This document shows positions 16,936 through 27,554 of a DNA stretch of 64,000 nucleotides, one piece after another; the first letter of the stretch is position 1, and each line of letters opens with the position of its first letter. A program made the position numbers and the translations under genes. Source of the DNA: Aliiroseovarius sp. S1123 (GTDB lineage Bacteria; Pseudomonadota; Alphaproteobacteria; Rhodobacterales; Rhodobacteraceae); contig NZ_JALKBE010000010.1 of the NCBI RefSeq assembly GCF_023015885.1, forward strand, positions 57,972 through 121,971, in the 5' to 3' direction. The notes below the pieces were generated by a model. It was not told the DNA's origin. It made no database searches and saw nothing but the letters and a program-made list of their open reading frames with translations.

Positions 16936-17694
16936 TTACCAGGTCGCGCCGGGATAAGCGCGCTGCAACCACTGCATGGAGCAGAGCAGATGGCCCAGAT
17001 GCTCGGTGTGCATATAGCCCGTGCGCCCACCCTTGTGGTGGAACGTGTCGGTCGGGATGGTCAGGGTTGCTTGGCCCAAAACCTTGCTCACCAGCGCGTC
17101 ATATTCTTCGCGCAAGCTGGCGGGATCGGGGGCAATGCCTGCCTTGACCATGGCCGCGTCAACCTCGTCACCGTCGAACATTTCGCCCACATAGGGCCAG
17201 AGGTAATCGAGTGCCGCCTGCATGCGGGCGTGGCTTTCCTCGGTCCCGTCGCCAAGACCAACCACCGTGTCGCCCGAGCGTTCCACGTGATAGGCAACTT
17301 CCTTGGAGGCTTTGGCCGCGATCGCCGCCACACGTTCGTTCGACGACGTCATCAAGCGGCCCAGCATCACCGACGCCCATGCGTCATAAAGGAACTGGCG
17401 CATCAGGGTCCGGCCGAAATCACCGTTGGGCAGCTCACACAGCAGAACGTTGCGGTAATCCCAAGCGTCGCGCAGGAAAGCCAGATCGTCAGCCGAGCGG
17501 CCTTTGCCTTCGACTTCACCCGCAAGGCCCAGCCAGAATTGCGTCTGACCAATCAGGTCAAGCGCGGTGTTGGCCAGTGCGATATCTTCTTCCAGCACCG
17601 GCGAATGGCCACACCACTCGCTGACGCGGTGGCCAAGGATCAGGCTGTTGTCGCCCATCCGCAGCAGAAATTGAAAAAGAGCGTTGTCAGCCAT
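16936..17694 (-). CDS. paaC: Phenylacetyl-CoA epoxidase structural subunit PaaC
   Basis: A 252-residue ferritin-fold protein (LRMGDNSLILGHRVSEWCGH at the N-terminus, EVAYHVERSGDTVV near residue 133). PaaC forms the stable heterodimer with PaaA and lacks the complete di-iron site. The start codon overlaps the paaB stop (TAATG), indicating translational coupling. Confidence 0.94.
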   Translation of the reverse strand: MADNALFQFLLRMGDNSLILGHRVSEWCGHSPVLEEDIALANTALDLIGQTQFWLGLAGEVEGKGRSADDLAFLRDAWDYRNVLLCELPNGDFGRTLMRQFLYDAWASVMLGRLMTSSNERVAAIAAKASKEVAYHVERSGDTVVGLGDGTEESHARMQAALDYLWPYVGEMFDGDEVDAAMVKAGIAPDPASLREEYDALVSKVLGQATLTIPTDTFHHKGGRTGYMHTEHLGHLLCSMQWLQRAYPGATW

Positions 17695-17978
17695 TACATG
17701 TGCCCCACTTCTTCGGGGATGTCGAAGAAGGTCGGGTGACGATAGACCTTCGAGTTCGAAGGCTCGTAGAGCGGGCCTTTTTCTTCAGGCGACGAGGCTG
17801 CAATGTGCTGTGCTTCCACAACCCAGATCGACACGCCTTCGTTGCGACGGGTGTACACGTCACGGGCGTTCTTGATCGCCATTTCAGCGTCCGGTGCGTG
17901 CAGGCTGCCCACGTGACGGTGGCTCAGGCCATGCTGACCGCGGATAAATACTTCCCAGAGGGGCCATTCTTTCGACAT
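17694..17978 (-). CDS. paaB: Phenylacetyl-CoA epoxidase subunit PaaB
   Basis: A 94-residue protein (MSKEWPLWEVFIRGQHGLSH, VYTRRNEGVSIWVV) of typical PaaB length. PaaB bridges PaaAC units in the multicomponent monooxygenase. GGAGAG precedes the ATG. It lies 11 bp after paaA and overlaps paaC by one base. Confidence 0.95.
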   Translation of the reverse strand: MSKEWPLWEVFIRGQHGLSHRHVGSLHAPDAEMAIKNARDVYTRRNEGVSIWVVEAQHIAASSPEEKGPLYEPSNSKVYRHPTFFDIPEEVGHM

Positions 17979-17989
17979 GTGATCTCTCC

Positions 17990-18967
17990 TTATTCGGCGG
18001 CTGTGCGTGCAGCGGCTTTTTTGCGGCCATGGGCCAGAAGACCGTCGCGCACCCATGCGCCGTCTTCCCAAGCGTTGGTCCGGTCGTTCAGACGGTCCAC
18101 GTTGCAGGGGCCTTTGCCTTTGATAACGTTGAAGAACTCGGTCCAGTCGGGGTCCGAATAGTCATAGTGACCGCGTTCTTCGTTCCATTTGATGCCGGGA
18201 TCGGGCAGGTCCAGACCCAGATACTCGATCTGAGGAATGGTCTGGTCGACAAATTGCTGACGCAGGTCGTCGTTCGAACGCACCTTGATCTTCCAGGTCA
18301 TCGACTGTTCCGAATGCACGCTTTCGCTGTCCGACGGGCCGAACATCATGATCGCGGGGAACCACAGGCGGTTCACGGCGTCTTGTGCCATGGCTTTCTG
18401 AGCAGGCGTGCCAAAGGCCATCTGCATGATCGCGTGATAGCCCTGACGTGCGTGGAAGCTTTCTTCCTTACAGATACGGATCATCGCGCGGCTATAGGGA
18501 CCGTACGAGGTCCGCTGCAGCGCCACCTGGTTCACGATGGCCGCGCCATCCACCAGCCAGCCCACGGCGCCGATATCGGCCCAGTTCAGGGTGGGGTAGT
18601 TGAAGATCGACGAATACTTCATCTTACCTTCGTGCAGCAGCTCGACCAGCTCGTCGCGCGATACACCCAGCGTTTCCGCGGCCGAGTACAGATACAGACC
18701 GTGGCCTGCCTCGTCCTGAACTTTTGCCAGCAGGATCGCCTTACGCTCCAGCGTCGGGGCGCGGGTGATCCAGTTGCCCTCGGGCAGCTGGCCGACAACT
18801 TCCGAGTGCGCGTGCTGGCCGATCTGGCGGATCAGCGTTTTGCGATACGCCATCGGCATCCAGTCTTTCGGCTCGATCTTTTCGTCGCGGTCGATCCGCG
18901 CCTGAAACTCTTCAAGCAGCTTGGGATCCTCGTCCGAGGCCTCGGCTGTGATCATCTGTGCATACAT
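17990..18967 (-). CDS. paaA: Phenylacetyl-CoA 1,2-epoxidase catalytic subunit PaaA
   Basis: The 325-residue catalytic subunit shows the di-iron ligand segments [14 protein letters not shown] and [13 protein letters not shown]. It epoxidises the aromatic ring of phenylacetyl-CoA. Start at the ATG at 18967 with GGAAAGGA upstream; the ATG lies 2 bp after the pcaF stop, so pcaF and paaA form one unit. The C-terminus ends in a basic Ala-rich tail. Confidence 0.96.
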   Translation of the reverse strand: MYAQMITAEASDEDPKLLEEFQARIDRDEKIEPKDWMPMAYRKTLIRQIGQHAHSEVVGQLPEGNWITRAPTLERKAILLAKVQDEAGHGLYLYSAAETLGVSRDELVELLHEGKMKYSSIFNYPTLNWADIGAVGWLVDGAAIVNQVALQRTSYGPYSRAMIRICKEESFHARQGYHAIMQMAFGTPAQKAMAQDAVNRLWFPAIMMFGPSDSESVHSEQSMTWKIKVRSNDDLRQQFVDQTIPQIEYLGLDLPDPGIKWNEERGHYDYSDPDWTEFFNVIKGKGPCNVDRLNDRTNAWEDGAWVRDGLLAHGRKKAAARTAAE

Positions 18968-18969
18968 CG

Positions 18970-20172
<1,203 letters not shown>

Positions 20173-20235
20173 ATATCCCTCCCGGAATGTCCAAGCGCGG
20201 CGCGGGATAAGCTTGCGGCGGCTTGGAGTATTGCT

Positions 20236-20306
20236 GACCGTTTGGTCGAATATAGTCCGAATGACGATTCGCCACAATAGATATGTTACGAGAAATTATT
20301 CTCGTA
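20236..20306. promoter_or_regulatory. Two palindromes in the paa operon promoter region, candidate operators
   Basis: Within the AT-rich 177-bp gap upstream of pcaF lie GACC-GTTT-GGTC (20236-20247) and the perfect repeat TACGAGAA-ATTA-TTCTCGTA (20287-20306). Either could bind PaaX or a TetR-type regulator. Neither matches a consensus I can state with certainty. Confidence 0.45.
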
Positions 20307-20349
20307 CTTCTATTGGTAACAATACCTAGGAAGGCAGGTGCAGAATGGA

Positions 20350-21285
20350 TCAGGCAGCGCCCAAAAGGGCAAGCCAGCCCCAGACGGTAAAGATGGACAG
20401 CGCAGTGCCCACCAGTACCGTCGTGGCCGCCACGCGTTTGCCAACGCCATAGAGGTTCGCAAAGACATAGGCGTTTATGCCGGGGGCACTGGCGGCGGTC
20501 AGGATGGCGGATCGGAAGGCGTCCGTTTCCAACGCGAAGGTGCTTCCCAAGGTCCATGTGATGGCGGGGTGTACGATCAGCGAGATGAGGCAAAGGAACG
20601 CCACGATCTTCAGATCGCCCTCGGGCCGGTACAGGTACAGCACCCCCCCAAGGGCAAATAGTGCGGTCGGAAGGGCCGCGCGACCCACAAGGGCCAAGGC
20701 TTCGGCCAGCACGCCGGGCAAGGGGAAGCCGGTCAGGTTAACCACAAATCCTGCGGCAATCGCCATGACCAGAATGTTGCGCACCATCGCACGACCGATC
20801 TGGCGCAGCGTTTGCAGCGCGCCGTTTCCTTGCGCGCGTGCGATCTCCATCGCGGTGATACCAATCGCATAGCAAAACGGCGCATGCAGAGCGATGATCG
20901 CATAGTTCCCGGCCAAGGCATCAGGGCCGAAGGCGCGTTCGGTGATGGGCAGGCCCAGCAAAAGCGAGTTTGAAAAGAGCGAGACAAACCCGATGGCCAC
21001 CGCGTCCGTCCAAGGTCGGCCAAACAGATACCGCGCGGCAAAGAGGCCTGCGAAGAATCCGGCCAATGCACCTGTGTAGAAGCTGAGAAGCAGGGGTGCA
21101 TTGAACTCGGCTTTCAGATCCAAACGGGCAATCGCCAGAAACAGAAGGCAAGGGATGGCAACGCTTTGGGCGAACTTCATCAGCCCATCAATTGCACCAT
21201 CCGACAACACATTGCGCCAACGCACGACATAGCCAAAACCGACCACCAGAAAGACCGGCAGGACGATGTCGATCAGAGCGTTCAT
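20350..21285 (-). CDS. AEC family transporter (auxin efflux carrier type)
   Basis: A 311-residue integral membrane protein with about ten hydrophobic helices in two repeats, starting MNALIDIVLPVFLVVGFGYV, typical of the AEC/MTR-type carrier family. Substrates in bacteria are mostly organic acids; none can be assigned here. Its ATG overlaps the stop of the metallo-hydrolase gene (ATGA), so it is the last gene of the operon that begins with the SPOR lipoprotein gene. Confidence 0.85.
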   Translation of the reverse strand: MNALIDIVLPVFLVVGFGYVVRWRNVLSDGAIDGLMKFAQSVAIPCLLFLAIARLDLKAEFNAPLLLSFYTGALAGFFAGLFAARYLFGRPWTDAVAIGFVSLFSNSLLLGLPITERAFGPDALAGNYAIIALHAPFCYAIGITAMEIARAQGNGALQTLRQIGRAMVRNILVMAIAAGFVVNLTGFPLPGVLAEALALVGRAALPTALFALGGVLYLYRPEGDLKIVAFLCLISLIVHPAITWTLGSTFALETDAFRSAILTAASAPGINAYVFANLYGVGKRVAATTVLVGTALSIFTVWGWLALLGAA

Positions 21286-22097
21286 GAATGCCGAATGGGC
21301 AGGACCATCCCGTCAAAGGCCACGGTCACATTGTCGGGCGTTTCCGCGAGGACCGTGTCATAGTCCAGATCAATATGCATATTGGTCAGCACGCCCTGTT
21401 TGGTCCCGCTGCGGGCAATCCAGTCCAGCGCATCATCCAGATTGAAATGGGTTGGGTGGGGCGAACGACGCAACGAGTCGATGACGAAGGTCTCAAGCCC
21501 TTGCAGCACATGGGTCACGTCCTCGGGGATCTCGCTGACATCGGGCAGATAGGCCAGATCGCCGATGCGAAACCCGAGCGAGTCCATATTGCCGTGGCGC
21601 ACTTCGAACGGGGTCAGGCGGATCGGGCCACCTTCGCCGTCGATCACCACGTCTCCGTTAATCGTGTGCAGATCCAGAATGGGGGGATAGTTCGACCCTT
21701 CGGGCTGCACAAACGCATAACCAAAGCGCGACATCAGCGCGGTCTGCGTGGGGCTGTCGGCCCAGACCGGCACGCGTTTGCGCATGTTATAGACGATCAT
21801 CCGCAGATCATCGATGCCATGCATATGGTCCGCGTGGCTGTGGGTATAGACCACCGCATCCAGCGCGCCGATGCCTGCATCCAAAAGCTGGCTGCGCATG
21901 TCAGGTGAGGTGTCGATCAGAACGCGTGTGGTGCCACCATCCTCGCCGACGCGAGTCACTAGTGCCGAACAGCGCGTGCGACGGTTTTTGGGGTTGTTGG
22001 GATCGCAATCGCCCCACTGGCCGCCCAAACGCGGCACGCCGCCAGAGGATCCACAGCCAAGAATGGTGAAATGGGTGCCGGTCGTAAGGTCCGTCAT
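21282..22097 (-). CDS. MBL-fold metallo-hydrolase, PhnP-like
   Basis: A 271-residue metallo-beta-lactamase-fold protein: GCGSSGGVPRLGG (14-26) followed by the metal motif THSHADHMHG (H86, H88, D90, H91). The opening and the NPKNRRTRCSAL segment resemble PhnP-type cyclic phosphodiesterases. It overlaps both neighbours by four bases (ATGA), between tatD-type and AEC genes. Substrate unknown. Confidence 0.85.
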   Translation of the reverse strand: MTDLTTGTHFTILGCGSSGGVPRLGGQWGDCDPNNPKNRRTRCSALVTRVGEDGGTTRVLIDTSPDMRSQLLDAGIGALDAVVYTHSHADHMHGIDDLRMIVYNMRKRVPVWADSPTQTALMSRFGYAFVQPEGSNYPPILDLHTINGDVVIDGEGGPIRLTPFEVRHGNMDSLGFRIGDLAYLPDVSEIPEDVTHVLQGLETFVIDSLRRSPHPTHFNLDDALDWIARSGTKQGVLTNMHIDLDYDTVLAETPDNVTVAFDGMVLPIRHS

Positions 22098-22897
22098 GCG
22101 GGCACCTCATATGCGGCCGCCTTGGCGAAGAGGCGCTCGAAGTTTGCCTCGGTCTGGGCGGCGAAATCTTCGTAGCTGAGGCCATATAGTTCGGCGCCCA
22201 CTTTGGCCGTGTGCACGGTGTAGGCAGGTTCGTTGCGCTTGCCGCGGTAGGGCGGGGGCGCCAAATAGGGCGCGTCGGTTTCGACCAGAATGCGATCGAC
22301 GGGTGCGGCCGCGAAAATCTCGCGCACCTCTTTGCTGCGCGGGAAGGCGGCGATGCCGGACATGGACAGATAAAACCCCAGATCCAGCGCGGCTTTGGCC
22401 AGGTCTGGGCCGGAGCTAAAGCAATGCATTACGCAGTCAAACGCGCCTTTGGCGTGTTCTTCGGTCAGGATGCGGGCCATGTCGTCATCTGCATCGCGCG
22501 AGTGGATGATCAGAGGCAGGCCCGTCTGGCGTGCGGCCTCGATATGGATCAACAGGCTTTCAATCTGCACGTCGCGGCTTTCGGCGGTATAGTGATAGTC
22601 CAGCCCGGTTTCCCCGATGCCGACGAATTTGGGATGAGCGGCAAGGGAGACCAGTTCGTCGACCGCGACCATCGGCTCGGACGCCACGCTCATCGGGTGG
22701 GTGGCGGCGGCGAAGAAGACCGGGGAGTGCGCCTCAGCAATGGGTTGCACCTGCGCCAGATTGGCCATTTTGGTGCAGATCGTCACCATGCGCGCAACGC
22801 CTGCTTCTGCGGCGTTGGCAATCACCTCGTCCAGACGACCTTCGAAATCGGGGAAGTCCAGATGGCAGTGGCTGTCGGTGATTTTTGGCGTGCTCAT
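22094..22897 (-). CDS. TatD family metal-dependent hydrolase
   Basis: A 267-residue TIM-barrel hydrolase with the HxH metal site DSHCHLDF (H10, H12), GETGLDYHY (about 98), IHSRDADDD (about 133), and the closing ETDAPYLAP. TatD/YcfH proteins are 3'-5' DNases or general metallo-hydrolases. It lies 17 bp after holB. The holB-tatD-metallo-hydrolase order is common in proteobacteria. Confidence 0.93.
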   Translation of the reverse strand: MSTPKITDSHCHLDFPDFEGRLDEVIANAAEAGVARMVTICTKMANLAQVQPIAEAHSPVFFAAATHPMSVASEPMVAVDELVSLAAHPKFVGIGETGLDYHYTAESRDVQIESLLIHIEAARQTGLPLIIHSRDADDDMARILTEEHAKGAFDCVMHCFSSGPDLAKAALDLGFYLSMSGIAAFPRSKEVREIFAAAPVDRILVETDAPYLAPPPYRGKRNEPAYTVHTAKVGAELYGLSYEDFAAQTEANFERLFAKAAAYEVPA

Positions 22898-22914
22898 TGG
22901 GGGGCGTCCTTGCC

Positions 22915-24042
22915 TCAGGCCGCCAATTTCACGGCCGTGTCGTTGATCTTGAAAACCATATCAAGGATGAGCGCAGCCGGGTCAAGGTTCACTGCCCGCC
23001 CATGGCCTGCGCGGGCCGACAATTCCTGTTGCAGGCTTGCCCAAGAACGCGCCGCAAAGGGGTGAGGCGATAGGCGTGCAAGGCAAGCCGCTTCGCCCGG
23101 AGCCGCCTCGGCTGCGGGGTGAAATCCCGTCCCTTGGCGGGCCAATCGTGCCAAAAACAGGTTAAACAGATGCAGGATCAGTTCGTACCGTTCGGCATTG
23201 GCCTTGCCGGCAGCACTTTCCGCCAGTTTCAGCGCGCGGGGGCGGTCGAACTCGCGCGATTGAAAGATCTGAATCAGATCAGCGTAGGTGCCCAGACCGT
23301 TCAGATGGGTAAGGCGCAGTGCGTCGCCCGCCGATCCAGCGGCCAGCTCGTTCAGGCGAAGAACGTCTTCAGCAGAAGGCGTTTCGTCCAGCCCCGCCAT
23401 GACCTCGGCAAGCGCATCAGGGGACAAAGGCGGCAGGCGCAACTCGCGACAACGCGAGCGGATCGTGGGCAGAAGGCGCGAGGGTTGATGGCTGATCAAC
23501 AGCAGCACAGCGCCCTCGGGTGGTTCTTCCAGCAGCTTCAACAGCGCGTTGGCGGCGTTGGTGTTCATCTCGTCCGCCACGTCGACAATCACCACACGGC
23601 GTCCACCACCGGCAGCAGAGAGCGCGAAGAAGCTTTTCAGCTTGCGCACCTCGTCCACTGTGATCTCGCCCTTCAGGCGCTTGGCTTTCTCGTCCCATGG
23701 GCGGCGCAGCAGGAAAAGGCCGGGTTCCGACAGCGCCGCAATACGGTGTGCGATCGGGTGGTCCGGCGAAATGTCCAGCGTTTCGGGGGCGGGGGCGGCG
23801 AACATGCCACCATCATCCGGCGGGGTGGCCAGCAGGAAGCGCGCGATGCGCCACGCCAGCGTTGCTTTTCCCACGCCGCGCGGGCCAGTGATCAGCCAGC
23901 CGTGATGCATCCGGTCCGAGGTATAGGCCGTCAGAAATGCCTGTTCTGCCGCGTCCTGCCCGATCAGGCGCGTTGCTTCGCGCGGGTGCGGGGCGCCTTC
24001 GATCCGGTCGGGCTGGGGGATGTCTTCGGGATCGGTGCTCAT
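22915..24042 (-). CDS. holB: DNA polymerase III subunit delta'
   Basis: A 375-residue clamp-loader subunit with an AAA+ P-loop region GPRGVGKATLAWRI (about 54-67) and EMNTNAANALLKLLEEPPE, the delta' signature with sensor segment. Delta' helps load the beta clamp on DNA. Its ATG overlaps the tmk stop by 4 bp. Confidence 0.93.
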   Translation of the reverse strand: MSTDPEDIPQPDRIEGAPHPREATRLIGQDAAEQAFLTAYTSDRMHHGWLITGPRGVGKATLAWRIARFLLATPPDDGGMFAAPAPETLDISPDHPIAHRIAALSEPGLFLLRRPWDEKAKRLKGEITVDEVRKLKSFFALSAAGGGRRVVIVDVADEMNTNAANALLKLLEEPPEGAVLLLISHQPSRLLPTIRSRCRELRLPPLSPDALAEVMAGLDETPSAEDVLRLNELAAGSAGDALRLTHLNGLGTYADLIQIFQSREFDRPRALKLAESAAGKANAERYELILHLFNLFLARLARQGTGFHPAAEAAPGEAACLARLSPHPFAARSWASLQQELSARAGHGRAVNLDPAALILDMVFKINDTAVKLAA

Positions 24043-24671
24043 GCGGTGCGGGCCTTGATTTCGTCCTGCGCTGTAGTCAGCACATCGGCTGCGACCACAT
24101 TGATGTCGCGGGTGCCGTCGATCACGCGGAACCGGTCGGGGTGGTCCTGCGCCAGCTTCAGAAAGCCCGCGCGCATCTTGTGTTGAAGCTCGGCGCCGAA
24201 ATCCTCGAACCGTTCTTCGGTGCCGCCGCGCCCCTTGGCGCGGGCGTGGCCCAGATCCGGGTCCATGTCGATCAGGAAGGTCACGTCCGGTTCGCAGCCG
24301 ATCATCAGATCATGCAGCGCGTCAACCTGCGCACGTTTATCGCCCGAGCGCGTGCCCTGATACATGCGCGTGCTATCGGCAAATCGGTCGGTGATGACGA
24401 TCTTGCCCTCGGCCAGCGCCGGGTTGATCAACCGTTCCAGATGGTCGCGGCGCGCTGCGGTGAAGAGCAGAAGTTCGGTTTCCGCGGACCAGCGGTCGGG
24501 GTCACCTTCCAGCACCAGCGCGCGGATTTCCTCGGCCCCGGCGGATCCGCCGGGTTCGCGGGTCAGGACCACGTCGTGACCGGCGTGCTGCAGCGCCTCG
24601 GCCAGCAGGCGCGCTTGCGTCGACTTGCCCGAGCCGTCGATGCCCTCGAAACTGATGAATAACCCGCCCAT
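24039..24671 (-). CDS. tmk: dTMP kinase
   Basis: The 210-residue enzyme has the P-loop FEGIDGSGKSTQARLL (8-23), the thymidylate-binding LTREPGG, and DRFADSTRMYQG. It phosphorylates dTMP to dTDP. It lies 6 bp after the carboxypeptidase gene, the order seen in related alphaproteobacteria. Confidence 0.96.
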   Translation of the reverse strand: MGGLFISFEGIDGSGKSTQARLLAEALQHAGHDVVLTREPGGSAGAEEIRALVLEGDPDRWSAETELLLFTAARRDHLERLINPALAEGKIVITDRFADSTRMYQGTRSGDKRAQVDALHDLMIGCEPDVTFLIDMDPDLGHARAKGRGGTEERFEDFGAELQHKMRAGFLKLAQDHPDRFRVIDGTRDINVVAADVLTTAQDEIKARTA

Positions 24672-24677
24672 GTCAGG

Positions 24678-25877
24678 TCAGTTTGTGGCTGAGGTCACGC
24701 TGGAAGACGCCAGCGGGGGTGGGGCGTCGCCACCCATGACCAGTGTCAGAACCTTTCCGGCGGCCGTGGTCAGGCGTTTGGTGTAGCCCGCATTACCCAC
24801 GCCGTGCTCTGCATAAAGCGGAATAACTGTGTCGCTCAGCCCATCGCGGCTGATCACCATCTGGGCCAGCTTCTGTCCCTGCGCAATCGGCGCCGGGATC
24901 GGTCCCGTCCAGTTGACTGTTGCGGTGATGGCGCCACGCTGTCCTGCCGGGATCAACAGGTTCACATCTTCGGCAGGAACCAGTCCGACCGTTGCGCTGG
25001 AACCCAACCAGACGGGGACCTCGGCCACGCGTTGACCGGCTTTGACGGTGGTTTTCATGGTGAACTGACGGAAGGCCCAGTTGACAATGGCCTCGGCCTC
25101 TTCGGCCCGTTCTTTCTCGGACAGCATACCCGAAATGACGAATACGATACGACGATCCCCCTGACGGGCTGACCCAACCAGACCATAGCCTGCTTCCTGC
25201 GTGTGGCCGGTCTTCAGGCCGTCCGCACCGATGCCAAGCCGCAAAAGCGGGTTGCGGTTGAAGCGGTTGTCCGGGGCGCGGTCTTTATAGTGATACTCAG
25301 TCTGCGAGAAATAGCGGTAGTAATCCGGGAACTCGACAATCAGGTGGCGCGCCAGAAGGGCCAGATCTTTCATCGACATGCGCTGCATCGGATGTGGCCA
25401 GCCCGAGGCATTCCCGAAGCTGGAGTTTTCCAGGCCCATATTGCGAGCGCGGTCGGTCATCATGCGGGCAAACGCGTCTTCCGTGCCTGCCAACCCTTCG
25501 GCAACAGCCACGCAGGCGTCATTGCCGGACTGTACGATGATCCCTTGCAACAGATCCTCGACCGTGGGGCGGTCGCCTTGGGTCAGAAACATTGTCGAAC
25601 CGCCCATGTTGGCGACCCGGTCGGACACGCCAAAGGGTGTAGAGAGCGTCACCCTTCCATCTGCCAAAGCTTCGAACAGCATGTTGACCGTCATAAGCTT
25701 GGACATAGACGCAGGCGGCAAAGGAACTTCTGCGTTCCTCTCGAGCAGCACAGTGCCCGTGGTCACATCCAGCACATAGGCCGACGTGGCGCGCGTATCA
25801 AAAGCACGCGCGGGCAGCGCTGCAAGGAAAACCAACGCCACAAGGGCCGAAATGCGCAAGGTCAGGCGACGAAACAT
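24678..25877 (-). CDS. D-alanyl-D-alanine carboxypeptidase (DacA/PBP5 type)
   Basis: A 399-residue periplasmic penicillin-binding protein. The signal peptide covers residues 1-25 (hydrophobic core, then LPARA-F). The three active-site motifs are SMSK (S57, K60), SGN (117-119) and KTG (222-224). It trims the terminal D-Ala of peptidoglycan pentapeptides. The region after about 285 is the PBP5-type C-terminal beta domain. It is followed within 6 bp by tmk and preceded by a SPOR protein, so cell-wall and replication genes share an operon. Confidence 0.93.
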   Translation of the reverse strand: MFRRLTLRISALVALVFLAALPARAFDTRATSAYVLDVTTGTVLLERNAEVPLPPASMSKLMTVNMLFEALADGRVTLSTPFGVSDRVANMGGSTMFLTQGDRPTVEDLLQGIIVQSGNDACVAVAEGLAGTEDAFARMMTDRARNMGLENSSFGNASGWPHPMQRMSMKDLALLARHLIVEFPDYYRYFSQTEYHYKDRAPDNRFNRNPLLRLGIGADGLKTGHTQEAGYGLVGSARQGDRRIVFVISGMLSEKERAEEAEAIVNWAFRQFTMKTTVKAGQRVAEVPVWLGSSATVGLVPAEDVNLLIPAGQRGAITATVNWTGPIPAPIAQGQKLAQMVISRDGLSDTVIPLYAEHGVGNAGYTKRLTTAAGKVLTLVMGGDAPPPLASSSVTSATN

Positions 25878-25939
25878 GGTCAGGTAGTGTCCTTTGGTTT
25901 CTCAATGGGGCCGTCTGGCCCAGGATCTGCTATCTAGCG

Positions 25940-26860
25940 TTAGTTGGTGACGGCATAGGCGTCGACGAAGCCAAGCCCTTTGATCTTCTTCAGCAAAGCT
26001 GCAAGATCGGCCTTGTTTGTCGCCGGTCCCGCAACCACCCGCCAGAATTCCTTGCCGTTGGAATTGCCCGGTTTGACGGTCGGTATGATGCCTATGCCGC
26101 GCAGAGACTCGGCCGCATTTTCCGCGTTCTTTTCAACCGAGAAGATGCCGATCTGGACGAAAGGTTTTGACAGGGTGCCCGAGGGGGCAGGGGCTTCTGG
26201 TTTGGCTGCGGCAACAGGTGCGGCTGCGGCAACAGGATTGGCAGTCGCAGGTTTGGCGGCAGGTTTGGGTGCGGGGCGCGTACCAACACGCGGCGTCGAT
26301 TTCTCGGTACGATCCAGCGCGGCTTCAGCAGCAGCAATCGGATCATCGAGCGTCGATTGCGAGATCTTTTCAGGATCTTCAAGAACCGGTTCGGCCTCGG
26401 GCGGGGGCGCCACAGGGACCTTCTGTTTGCGCAGGGCCGTGACAGATAGTTCGGCAGGCGCACCGGCCAACAGTCCAAGCTCGGCCGCCGCTTCGGACGA
26501 CACTTGCAGGCGTGGCCCCGGAATTTCACGTTCACGTCGGAAAAGCGCCGCCACAGCGGATTTCCCATTCGCCGGATTTCGGATGATAACGCGTTCCGGA
26601 TCTTTCGCGCTGGGATGTGCGACCCAGACACCACCAAGGCTGGGGCGTCCATCCCAAAGGCCCTTCTCGGTCACTTGAAAAACCTCGGGCGCTTCGACAT
26701 CACGCTCGATGACTTCCCCTTGGCGGGCGGTCGTTTGCGCACTTCTTTCGCCAGAGTTGGCGTTTTTCATGAAGCCGGGAAGGTTGGTGTCGTCGCACGC
26801 TGCAACAAGAATGGCACCTCCAAGTGCCATGGCCACTTTCAAGGTGGTCTTTATCGACAT
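25940..26860 (-). CDS. SPOR-domain lipoprotein
   Basis: A 306-residue protein with a lipoprotein signal (GGAILVAAC-D, lipid Cys at 22), a middle low-complexity Ala/Pro/Lys-rich stretch (about 165-225), and a C-terminal SPOR domain (about 228-304, FVQIGIFSVEKNAENAAESL). SPOR domains bind denuded peptidoglycan at the septum. Residues 65-150 form a conserved domain with LYPTT-like positions not identified. It heads the operon with the carboxypeptidase, tmk and holB. A role in division or in outer-membrane attachment is likely. Confidence 0.85.
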   Translation of the reverse strand: MSIKTTLKVAMALGGAILVAACDDTNLPGFMKNANSGERSAQTTARQGEVIERDVEAPEVFQVTEKGLWDGRPSLGGVWVAHPSAKDPERVIIRNPANGKSAVAALFRREREIPGPRLQVSSEAAAELGLLAGAPAELSVTALRKQKVPVAPPPEAEPVLEDPEKISQSTLDDPIAAAEAALDRTEKSTPRVGTRPAPKPAAKPATANPVAAAAPVAAAKPEAPAPSGTLSKPFVQIGIFSVEKNAENAAESLRGIGIIPTVKPGNSNGKEFWRVVAGPATNKADLAALLKKIKGLGFVDAYAVTN

Positions 26861-27058
26861 ATCGCGCCCCTAGTTTCTCTGATTTAGGATCTTCGGATCC
26901 AGACTGCTCGGCCAGGGTATCCCCCGGATTTGCAGGCAGTCTAAACACAACATTGGCGCGAGAAAAGAGCAGCAATCGCTTCAATGTCACATGAGCACCT
27001 TCTCGCGTGAATTCTTCACTTTAAGAATCGCGCAAGGGAAGTTAAGCGTCACCTTGTC

Positions 27059-27148
27059 GGAGGAGTGGCAGAGTGGTTGAATGCACCGGTCTTGAAAACC
27101 GACGTAGGTGAAAGTCTACCGTGGGTTCGAATCCCACCTCCTCCGCCA
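27059..27148 (+). tRNA. tRNA-Ser (TGA)
   Basis: A 90-nt class II tRNA with acceptor GGAGGAG/CTCCTCC, anticodon loop CTTGAAA (TGA), a long variable arm (CGTAGGTGAAAGTCTACCG), T-arm GTGGG-TTCGAAT-CCCAC, and encoded CCA. Its 3' end abuts an integrase remnant, so it is the likely attachment site. Confidence 0.97.
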
Positions 27149-27263
27149 TGGCGCCTCTATAAGATGTTGAAATATAAAGAGCATCAAGGGGATTGAGCGT
27201 ATTGTTCCCACATGCGTACCCACACTTGGCGCGAGTTTGATTTGGAAAAATCCGCCGCATTCC

Positions 27264-27540
27264 TCATTCGCTTTCACCTGTAATCAGTCGCCTTTGGTCA
27301 TCTCGGCTGATTTGTCCGTAGCTTCGTAGCGTGGTGAGCGGGTCAGTGTGGCCAAGGTTCTGGGCGTTGGCGATGAACTCTGCCACTGTTTTGCTGTTTT
27401 TCGCAGCATGACGGGCCAGCATATGACGGAATGCGTGTGGGCCATAGGCGGGCAAGCCTACAGTCTCGAAGGCTGTGTTGACGACCCTGCGCACGGGTTC
27501 AGTGGTCTTCCAATGGGCGCGGGTGTGCTTGAACTGTTCG
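27264..27540 (-). pseudogene. Tyrosine recombinase (integrase) remnant, C-terminal part
   Basis: The last about 90 residues of the reading frame encode HAFRHMLARHAAKNS and NLGHTDPLTTLRSYGQ, which carry the HxxR, (G)H and catalytic Tyr motifs of phage and ICE integrases. The N-terminal half, with the first catalytic Arg, is missing; upstream sequence in the same frame is unrelated antisense to the fragment at 27555-27878. It lies 115 bp after the tRNA-Ser 3' end, as integrase genes of tRNA-targeting elements do. It is the residue of a lost element. Confidence 0.75.
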
Positions 27541-27554
27541 GTCAGAAAAACGGT

